A program made the translations under genes and the position numbers. This document shows, piece by piece, positions 45,269-53,570 of a DNA stretch of 64,000 nucleotides (positions within the stretch are counted from its first letter, which is position 1; each line of letters starts with the position of its first letter). The notes below the pieces were generated by a model. It was not told where the DNA came from. It did no database searches and was given only the letters and a program-made list of their open reading frames with translations. Source of the DNA: Rana temporaria (taxonomy: Eukaryota > Chordata > Amphibia > Anura > Ranidae); the NCBI RefSeq assembly GCF_905171775.1, contig NC_053494.1:198477544-198541543 (forward strand). Direction: 5' to 3'.

Positions 45269-45365
45269 CACGGGGGTGTCAAACTCAATTTTGCCATGGG
45301 CTGCATCAGCATTATGGTTGCCCTCTGTGACGGGAGGGCCCGTGGAACACAGAATCCCTTGGAAA
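45269..45365 (+). repeat. hAT-like element, left end fragment
   Basis: CACGGGGGTGTCAAACTC followed by ATGGGCTGCATCAGCATTATGG is the left end of a common vertebrate hAT-type non-autonomous repeat with CAGGGGTGTCAAACTC ends. The right end is missing. Confidence 0.6.
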
Positions 45366-45438
45366 GGTTAGGAAACCCTTGTTTCAGCTGCCCATCCTGG
45401 CACAGGGGGACTGAGAAAATATGTCTTGGATTACTTAA

Positions 45439-45836
45439 AGTGGAGGTTCACCCAAAAAGTAAATTTTTAACATTAGATTGAGGCTCGTTTTGTCAAGGGG
45501 AATCGGGTGTTTTTTTTTAAATCGAAGCAGTACTTACCGTTTTAGAGATAGATCTTCTCCGCCGCTTCCAGGTATGGGCTGCAGGACTGGGTGTTCCTAT
45601 TTGATTGACAGGCTTCCGACAGGCTTCCGACGGTCGCATACATTGCGTCACGATTTTCCGAAAGTAGCCGAACGTCGGTGCGCAGGCGCCGTATAGAGCC
45701 GCACCGACGTTCCGCTTCTTTCGGCTACTCGTGACGCGATGTATGCGACCGTCGAAAAAAAAAAAAACACCCGATTCCCCTTGACAAAATGAGCATCAAT
45801 CTAATGTTAAATTTTTTTTTCGGGTGAACTCCCGCT
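45439..45836. mobile_element. Family F foldback MITE (F4), TTAA flanks
   Basis: TTAA at 45435-45438 and 45837-45840; ends AGTGGAGGTTCACCC and GGGTGAACTCCCGCT. The palindromic interior carries CTTCCGACGGTCGCATAC and its inverse GTATGCGACCGTCG, plus CGAACGTCGGTGCG and CGCACCGACGTTCC. It is nearly the same element as F1 at 4061. Confidence 0.85.
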
Positions 45837-45929
45837 TTAAAATGGGACAGTAATATTTATCCACAATATCTCCCAGGATATATGTAAAGACTATTCTTTG
45901 TTTGTTTGTTTGTTTGATTCTCAACTCAA

Positions 45930-46371
45930 CATGTTAGTTGAGAGAGCTGATCACATTGGCCTCTGTACAATGTAGGAGACAGGCCGACTCCTGTGAGAAG
46001 ATGTCCTGTGTTTATACTTATGATAATGTATAATCTACTGTGTGAAGCCCGGTGAAAACAAGTCTGACCAGTAGTGAAATCCTGACAGGCACATCATCTG
46101 CTCTAAGGCATTAGTTAATTAGCTCATGTTAATTAGGTTTCTGGGTACAGGTGTATTGGTAGAATAATATGAGCAGGAGGGGGGAACCTCCTCCTCCACT
46201 GTATATAAGACTCGTATTTTGGTTCTAATAAACAGTCCATGTTCAGCAATCAAACGAGTATCGTCTTGTTTGTTGTGGATTGCGGTTGGAATATCTGATA
46301 TCTATATTCAGACTGGGAGGAAGCGGTATATGACAAAAGCACTCAAGCGGAGTGTGGGACGTTTCGTTACA
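45930..46371 (+). repeat. Retroviral-type solo LTR
   Basis: A compact promoter-like unit: TATA box GTATATAAG at 46201-46209, polyadenylation signal AATAAA at 46227-46232, a short R region, and a U5-like stretch ending CGTTTCGTTACA near 46371. A TGTTAG start near 45932 would give a TG...CA LTR of about 440 bp. No gag, pol or env sequence adjoins it, so it is a solo LTR or a fragment. The target duplication was not resolved and the left boundary is approximate. Confidence 0.55.
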
Positions 46372-46375
46372 CCCA

Positions 46376-46880
46376 CAAAGATAACTAAACTACTCACTGT
46401 CTCTCTTTGCTCTCTCCACTGCTTCTCCGGCTTCAATCCCTCCAACTGCCTCCTGTGGTGGGATCCTTCCAGGCCAGTCTCCTAAGCTCCAGCCTGAAGT
46501 AAAGCACCTTCCCTGCAGGAGTCCCTCAAGGGCACTGACAGACTCTGCTCTATCTTCTACCCAACTCCCCTGCTGGCATGGCTCATGTCTATTTAATGGC
46601 TCCTGAGTTCCCTGCCAGGCCCCCAACATAAAAATTGGCCAAGGGCCCCTAAATATTCTAGACAACCTATCCTAGCTTCCGCCCACTATCTTTCAGAATG
46701 TTCTCCAACATTCTAGAAATGGGGGGAGGCACCAGAGAGCTGAAAGGTTGAGTCATCCAGCCCTGGCCTCTAATAACCCTGAACCAGATTCAGTGACCTT
46801 CAATAGGTTTATCAAGGTTTATCCCTGGGCGAGACTATAGTTTGCCTGTTCTAAATAAAGTAGCACACACTAGGGGGTGT
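46376..46880 (-). repeat. Family E LTR-like repeat, reverse orientation
   Basis: On the minus strand it starts TGTAACACCCCCTAGTG and runs through TCTAGAATGTTGGAGAACAT, ATTAAATAGACATGAGCC and GGCCTGGAAGGATCCC, in the same order as the copy at 23310-24310. It abuts the retroviral-type LTR at its left. Confidence 0.6.
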
Positions 46881-47294
46881 TACATATCTAGTAGAAATGT
46901 TATACCTGTCAAAGGTTTTTAATTCTTTGCAGCCAGTTTTGCTTTCCAGGCACCTCTGCAAAGCAGCACATTCAGACTCTTGACTACCACTGCAGCTGTA
47001 CAGCTTGGACAGAACACATACCCAGCCTACTAATTGAACAATGAAAGTGCATAAGTATACTGATAGTCATCTCTCTGCTCACTGTGAACTCCGCTCTTAT
47101 CATTTGGATGCTTGAACAAAAGATTTTTCCTCTGTATAGCACTCAGGTCTGCTGCCACTTGAAACCCAGGTGCCAGGGATAATACAAGCCATCTCCGCTC
47201 ACAGATTGCACACTGAATGAAATGAAAGTAACCACCGAACACCAGAAAGATCGCTGATATCCATAGTTATTGTATAGGATATTCATAAGCTTGA
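46881..47294. other. No recognisable feature
   Basis: Non-coding sequence between the LTR-like repeat and a Tc1 end. The frame at 47030-47242 (minus) is not recognised. Confidence 0.3.
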
Positions 47295-47392
47295 CATCGA
47301 AAGTAAATATTGAACCCTACGGACTAAGACTGGGATGTCATTAAACTTCATGTGCGTGTAAAGGCAGGCGTTCCAATACTTTTTGGCAATAT
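47295..47392 (+). repeat. Solo 3' end of a Tc1-like element
   Basis: CGGACTAAGACTGGGATGTC, TGTGCGTGTAAAGGCAGGCG and CAATACTTTTTGGCAATAT match the end of the fragment at 27890-27961 and its continuation at 31073. No transposase codons are attached. Confidence 0.7.
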
Positions 47393-48125
47393 CTCAATAC
47401 AGAAATTTACATATCAATCATGTGTACACACACAGAGCAGAGCTGAGCAGCATTAGTGACTCACTGTGCTGGGCCTATCTTAAGGTATATGTTAATCTGG
47501 CCCTGGGAGGGACCTCTAGCACACAGCCTGTGATTGACAGCATCAGCTTTGTTCCTGGGTGCTGTGTGCATGGGGATGTGCCCCTTCTATCCATTCAGCT
47601 CTGAAAGCTCTCCTGGTTGAGCTCTGCTGTGTGTAACTTCAGCTCACCGCCCCCTGTTTTTTGACAGCTTAGATAAGCTTTATAAATTCTGGACTTTAAA
47701 CAATTACAGAGAAGACTGCAGCTAAACAGTTACAATGTATTTAGGGGGATTTGCTTCATCTCTGTGTATCACCTGAGGCCACTTACTTCACTGGGTATGT
47801 GTGAGGGTGTACAACCAGATTAATCATAGAGCCCTACTGGGTGAAATGCGTTAGAGAGCAGTTTTAAGGTAGGGACTGTCAAGCTTGTAAACATCCTATA
47901 AATTAAATGTGGATACCAGTTATCTTTCTAGTGTGCAATGGCTTCCTTTTTTATTCCGCTGGTACCATGTCAACTTTCTACATACCTAACTGGCTTGCAG
48001 TGCTTAAAGTGGATATAAAGCTGATTCATGAAATCTGACCTGGGCACATATATATGTAATGTTTTCTTATCTCTCTCCAACGCCCTAAGTCCCGTGTCTT
48101 TCTGCTGCTCTGCTCTTCTGTTATC
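47393..48125. other. No recognisable feature
   Basis: Non-coding. GGGTGAAATGCGTTAGAGAG near 47842 recalls the central motif of class P, but arms were not found. Confidence 0.3.
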
Positions 48126-50332
48126 AGCAGTGGCAGTGCGTCGATAGTGGGAGCAGGAGTGCCGCCCCCCTCTCTCCTGCACCGCCACTGAAACAATACA
48201 TAAATTCATGCATTGCATGAATCTATGTATTGTTGCCGCTGCCCACTATTCAGATAGCTGGGCCCCCTGGTGAGTGCCGGCCATCTAAATAACAGCAGTT
48301 GGTTTGTTTTTGGAAGTGTCTATCAGAGCCAGCGGCACTAATAGGCTTCCTGATTACAGCCTGTGGGTTGTAATCGGCTTCCAAATAGTTAACCAGGGGA
48401 TGCAGAAGGTGTGCGTTTCCTGGTTAACACTGACAGGTGTCTCAGCCAATCAGGTTCACCGGGTCTGGTTACTGGTAACCTGATTGGCTGAAGGGTCATC
48501 GAGGGTGGGAGAAGACATCAAGGGACAGTGGAAGGAGGATGGCTGACCCCAGAAAGGTAAGTGCCGGGCGGGGGGGGGGGCAGCATTTTACAGGCCACAG
48601 TGGCGACAACTGATGGGCACAGTGGTGACAATTGATGGGCACAGTGGCGAAAATTGATGGGCACAGTGGCTACGTTTGGCATGGCACAGTGATGACAATT
48701 GATGGGCACAGTGGCGACAATTGATGGCACAATGGCTGCGTTTGATGGCATGGCACATTTGGTGCGTTTGATGGCATGGCACAGTGGCTGTGTTTGATGG
48801 CATGGCACAGTGGCGACAATTGATGGAACAGTGGTGACAATTGATGGCACAGTGGCTGCGTTTGATGGCATGGCACAGTGGTGACAATTGATGGCACAGT
48901 GGTGACAATTGATGGCACAGTGGCGACAATTGATGGCAGAGTGGCTGCGTTTGATTGCATGGCACATTGGGTGCATTTGATGGCATGGCACAGTGGCTGT
49001 GTTTGATGGCATGGCACAGTGGCAACAATTGATGGAACAGTGGTGACAATTGATGGCACAGTGGCTGCGTTTGATGGCATGGCACAGTGGTGACAATTGA
49101 TGGCACAGTGGTGACAATTGATGGCACAGTAGCGACAATTGATGGAACAGTGGTGACAATTGATGGCACAGTGGCTGCGTTTGATGGCATGGCACAGTGG
49201 TGACAATTGATGGCACAGTGGTGACAATTGATGGCACAGTGGCTGCGTTTGATGGCATGGCACAGTGGCTGTGTTTGATGGCATGGCACAGTGGCGACAA
49301 TTGATGGAACAGTGGTGACAATTGATGGCACAGTGGCTGCGTTTGATGGCATGGCACAGTGGTGACAATTGATGGCACAGTGGTGACAATTGATGGCACA
49401 GTGGCGACAATTGATGGCAGAGTGGCTGCGTTTGATGGCATGGCACATTGAGTGCATTTGATGGCATGGCACAGTGGCTGTGTTTGATGGCATGGCACAG
49501 TGGCAACAATTGATGGAACAGTGGTGACAATTGATGGCACAGTGGCTGCGTTTGATGGCATGGCACAGTGGTGACAATTGATGGCACAGTGGTGACAATT
49601 GATGGCACAGTGGCGACAATTGATGGCACAGTGGCTGCGTTTGATGGCATGGCACATTGGGTGCGTTTGATGGCATGGCACAGTGGCTGTGTTTGATGCC
49701 ATTGCACAGTGGCGACAATTGATGGAACAGTGGTGACAATTGATGGCACAGTGGCTGCGTTTGATGGCATGGCACAGTGGTGAGAATTGATGGCACAGTG
49801 GTGACAATTGATGGGCACAGCGGCGACAATTGATGGCACAGTGGCTGCGTTTGATGGCATGATACAGTGGTGACAATTGATGGGCACAGTGGCGATAAAT
49901 GATGGCACAGTGGCTGCGTTTGATGGCATGGCACAGTGGCTGCATTTGATGGCATGGCATAGTGGCGACAATTGATGGCACAGTGGCGACAATTGATGGC
50001 ACAGTGGCGACAATTGATGGCATGGCACAGTGGCAACAATTGATGGCACAGTGGCGACAGTTGATGGGCACAGTGGTGACAATTGATGGGCACAGTGGCT
50101 GCATTTGATGGCACAGTGGCAACAATTGATGGGCACAGTGGCTGTGTTTGATGGGCACAGTGGCTACGTTTGATGGGCACAGTGGCTGCGTTTGATGGGC
50201 ACAGTGGCTGCAATTGATAGGCACAGTGGCGGCAATTGATGGGCACGGTAGCTGCGTTTGATGGGCACAGTGAGGCTGCAATTGTTTTTTTTTTGTGCCC
50301 CTCAAAAATTTTGAGCACCAGCCACCACTGCA
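48126..50332. mobile_element. Family K (hAT-like) element with internal minisatellite
   Basis: The right end GAGCACCAGCCACCACTG (50315-50332) is the inverse of the CAGTGGCAGCTGGTG-type start at 15955. The left part (48240-48590) shares CACTAATAGGCTTCC with the copy at 42130. Between them lies a 1.7-kb minisatellite. The left end is uncertain: a mini-palindrome CAGTGGCAGTGC...GCACCGCCACTG at 48126-48190 may be a separate deleted copy. No 8-bp duplication was found. Confidence 0.5.
48590..50283. repeat. 1.7-kb minisatellite, stop-free on the minus strand
   Basis: Two unit types alternate: CACAGTGGTGACAATTGATGG (about 20-21 bp) and CACAGTGGCTGCGTTTGATGGCATGG (about 26 bp). A higher-order pattern of roughly 200-250 bp is marked by GGCTGTGTTTGATGGCATGG near 48785, 49010, 49265, 49480 and 49685. 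Neither unit has a stop codon in any minus-strand frame, so three frames of 488-621 codons overlap (48518-50453). Their His/Cys/Ser/Pro-rich repeats are an artefact, not a protein family. Confidence 0.9.
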
Positions 50333-50640
50333 CATTCCTTCCTTCCTTGGAGTGGGGGTGTGTGCCTTTCCTCAAATCAGCTGTCACACATGTATGCCAA
50401 TAATCCACACCCACAGGTGAATCAGGAAGAGAAAATGCTAACATGATGTGCACTTTCTAAACAGTATATAAAGCTGAAGACAGCAGATATACAAGTCAAA
50501 TTTATGTACGGTGATGTGTTTAATCTCTGTGTATCTGAGGCTCTTCACTGGGTATATGTGAGGGTTTACACCCACTTTAAATATAGTAGAAAACACCCCC
50601 GAGGTGGTGAGTGGTCGGTGCACTGGCTTGTAGTGTCCCC
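50333..50640. other. No recognisable feature
   Basis: Short non-coding stretch between the family K element and P4. GGGTATATGTGAGGGTTTACACCC resembles the sequence near 47793-47818. Confidence 0.3.
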
Positions 50641-50642
50641 CT

Positions 50643-51290
50643 AGTAGATAAAGGAAAGCCGACAGCTCGATCTACCGCAATGAATAAATATACAGCATTA
50701 ATCCAAGTGTGGTACAAAATATTACAGGGCATACACGTTTCAGTGTGTAGCCTTAGTCATAACCCATAACATGGCTATGACTAAGGCCTCGTACAGACGA
50801 GCAAACATGTACGATGAAGACGGTCCGCCGGACCGTTTTCAGCGTACATGTCTGCCCGGAGATTTCTGTATGATGGCTGTACTCACCATCATACAGAAAT
50901 CCGCGCGTACTCGATACACGGTGACGCATGCGAGGGATGGCGGCCGCACGGACATGTACGGTAGGTCTGTACAGACGACCGAACATGTCCGACGGACAGG
51001 ATTCCAGCGGGCATGTTTCTAAACATGTTTAGAAATATTTGCCCGCTCGAAAAAGGCCCGGCGGGCAAATTTACGGTGGAATCCTGTCCGCTTGGCTGTA
51101 CAGACGACCGATCATGTCTGCTGAAACTGGTCCGCGGACCAGTTTCAGCAGACATGTTCGGTCATCTGTATGGGGCCTAAGGCTACATGCCGAAATGCGT
51201 AAGCCCTTTATTATTTTGTACCACAGCTGGCATAATATATTTATTCATTGCGGAAAATCGAGCTGCCGGCTTTCCTCTATCTACTTGCAG
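50643..51290. mobile_element. Class P inverted-arm element (P4) carrying B3
   Basis: The left arm (50643-50758: AGATAAAGGAAAGCCG to GTAGCCTTAGTCAT) is the inverse of the right arm (50775-50784 plus 51181-51288: ATGACTAAGGC, GGCTACATGCCGAAATGCG to CGGCTTTCCTCTATCT), with a 16-bp loop. ACACGTTTCAG and GAAATGCGTAAG are the paired central motifs. A family B MITE sits at the start of the right arm. Flanking CTTGTAGTG and CTTGCAGTG are similar, but a direct repeat is not proved. Confidence 0.6.
50785..51177. mobile_element. Family B MITE (B3), TAA duplication
   Basis: GGCCTCGTACAGACGA and the inverse CATCTGTATGGGGCC are the ends; TAA flanks (50782-50784, 51178-51180). Interior palindromes are built on GAACATGTCCG, GGACAGGATTCCA and their inverses. 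A stop-poor plus-strand frame (51039-51641) that runs out of it is chance. Confidence 0.8.
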
Positions 51291-51336
51291 TGCTACCTTT
51301 CCCCCCTCAACCTCAGTGCTGCTTGCAGGAAATTAA

Positions 51337-51659
51337 AGTGGAGTTACAGCCTGTTCCGTATTTCTTTTTTTTTTCTTAATCACCCCTGTGATAGTCGCCA
51401 ATTATGTATTAAAAATTGGGATATGCTACATCTGACAACTTTTCCGTGGTATTTGGTACTGTGCCCTCCTGATCCAGCAAGTGTCCATCCTGAGTATGGG
51501 CATCTGAAGGCCACTTGGAGTCTCTTCCAGGACAAGGTGCTGTTGGCAACCCAACAAGCACTTCCTGATCTGTCGCATGCGCAGTGGGACTTTATCACGG
51601 CCGTAGCAATGGAGACTATCATTGTGTCATTTCCGGCTTAGAAAATGCTGTTTAACTCC
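51337..51659. repeat. Family F fragment, left end only
   Basis: TTAA (51333-51336) then AGTGGAGTTACAGCC is a family F left end; CGCATGCGCAGTGGG and a pyrimidine-rich centre follow. The right end is absent where a family A element begins. Confidence 0.5.
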
Positions 51660-52274
51660 TGGCATTTACACTACGCCGCCGTAATTTAGTGAGGCAAGTA
51701 CATGATTCACAAAGTTTTTGTCTGCTAAGTTACGGCGGCGTATCGTAAATCGGGCGGGCGTAAGGGCGGCCAATTCAAATTCGGCTGAGGGGGCGTGTTT
51801 TATGTTAATGGAGCTTGACCTGACGTGATTGACGTATTTTACAAATGGCGCATGCGCCATCCGCCTACATATCCCAGTGTGCATTGCGGCTAAGTACGCC
51901 GCACGGTCCTATTAATTTCGACGTGGACATAAATGACGTAAAACCCTATTCACGGACGACTTACGCAAACGACGTAAAATTTTCGAATTTCGACGCGGGA
52001 ACAGCGGCCATACTTTAACATTACTATTTCAACTATTTGATGGAATAACTTTAATAATGCGTTACGTAAACGGCATACCTGTACTGTGTCGGCCGGGCGT
52101 ACGTTCGTGAATAGGCGTATCTAGTGATTTACATATTCTACGCTGACCGCAATGGAAGCGGCACCTAGCGGCCAGCCTAAATATTGCACCCTAAGATAGG
52201 ACGGCGCTCGCAGATTCCGAGTTAGGTTGGCGTATCTACTGATGCGCCGGCCTAACTCTATGTGAATCTAGCTA
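51660..52274. mobile_element. Family A MITE (A9), left end lost
   Basis: CACTACGCCGCCGTAA and ATGGCGCATGCGCCATCC are family A body segments, with GTGAATCTAGC as a decayed right end. The hallmark GGGCC is missing at both ends. Confidence 0.65.
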
Positions 52275-52470
52275 TATGTGTGTATATTGTGTGTCTGTGT
52301 GTACAACTGTATGTGTGTGTGTGTGTGTATACTGTGTGGCCCCATAATCTATTGCCTGAGGGGCCCATAATCTCCTATTGCACGGGGGCTCCATAATCTC
52401 CTATTGCCTGGGGGCCCCATAATCTCCTATTGCCCGGGGGGCCCATGAGTTGTCAGTCCGCCCCTGACCT
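52275..52470. repeat. hAT-like end with GT tract and 30-bp minisatellite
   Basis: A (TG)n-rich tract (52276-52328) leads into about four units of GGGCCCATAATCTCCTATTGCC (period near 30 bp, 52336-52445). GTCAGTCCGCCCCTG follows, an inverted CAGGGGCGGACTGAC end typical of a hAT repeat. The left hAT end is absent. Confidence 0.6.
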
Positions 52471-52474
52471 TGAG

Positions 52475-53139
52475 CATTAAGAACCTAAATAGAGAAAAAC
52501 TTGTTCTTTAATACGAAAACTTTAAATTTTTCATTTCACCCTTGTTTTTGCTTGGCATAAATACGTTTTTTTCATTCTGGTCTAAATAAACAAAGAGTCA
52601 GAGAAAAGTCTCGGAAATCATTATAAAAGTAAATTGGAATTACATGGGCGACTTGACTTCAAATTATTTCCCCTCGAAATGTCTGCTTTGCAAATAATCA
52701 ACTTGGTGGGAAACGACAATACCTCTAATAAAATGTAAAGAGAATGGCTAATTTCATTAGCTTTTCTCTACAACCCCATTATAAAGTGTTCTCCTTGAAA
52801 TGAACTTGGAACTCTGGACCCTTTATGAGAAAATGTCTGATGTGAAGTTGTAATTAGCTCTCAGGGCATATAATGTTCTGGTACATATAAGATTAGGCTC
52901 AACTGTCATCTGACCACATGGAAGAATATTCCAAAATGTCTAGACTGATACATCCCGGGTGAAAAATGGTAAACTGGCAAGTTTTTTAATCTTTTAAATC
53001 TTGGTGTCCCTAACATATCCTGAGTGGTGAGTACAGTTGATCATCATAGTGTTAGATTTGGATGGAACTAATTAATTTGGATGTCCCAGGCTAATTTCAA
53101 ACTTCAGGATTATTTTGGGGGCTCGGTTACCCAAATGTC
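52475..53139. other. Apparently single-copy AT-rich island
   Basis: No repeat family match. It contains many homeodomain-like TAATTAGC, TTCATTAGC and CAAATAATC words between 52640 and 52870 and no frame above chance. A candidate conserved non-coding element. Confidence 0.4.
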
Positions 53140-53142
53140 TAA

Positions 53143-53563
53143 GGCCACGTACACACGATCAGTCCATCCGATGAGAATGGTCCGAAGGACCGTTGTCATC
53201 GGTTAACCGATGAAGCTGACTGATGATCTGATGTGCCTACACACCATAGGTTAAATAACCGATCGTGTCAGAACGCGGTGACGTAAAACACAACGACGTG
53301 CTAAAAAAAACAAAGTTCAATGCTTCCAAGCATGCGTCGACTTGATTCTGAGCATGCACGGGTTTTTAACCGATGCTTTTGCATACTAGCGATCGGTTTT
53401 GACCTATTGGTTAGGCGTTCATCGGTTCAATTTTAAAGCAAGTTCTAATTTTTTGGACCGAAGGTTAACTGACCGATGGGGCCCACACACGATCGGTTTG
53501 GACCGATGAAAACGGATCTTCAGTCCGTTTTCATCGGTTTTGACTGATCGCGTGTACGCGGCC
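53143..53563. mobile_element. Family B MITE (B4)
   Basis: GGCCACGTACACACGATC and GATCGCGTGTACGCGGCC are inverted ends; outside lie TAA (53140-53142) and TCA (53564-53566), a TNA duplication with one change. The interior is built on ATCGGTTTTGACC/GGACCGATGAAAACGG palindromes. Confidence 0.8.
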
Positions 53564-53570
53564 TCAGACT

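Noticed and set aside
48590..50283. Possible CRISPR-like array because of regular repeats
   Set aside because: Units are contiguous with no unique spacers, and the context is vertebrate repeats.
48518..50453. Three overlapping minus-strand frames of 488-621 codons, rich in His, Cys, Ser and Pro
   Set aside because: They are produced by a stop-free minisatellite; all three frames are equally open and nothing distinguishes one as coding.
51039..51641. A 200-codon plus-strand frame
   Set aside because: It runs from inside the B3 MITE through the P4 arm into a family F fragment, so it is a chance frame across unrelated repeats.
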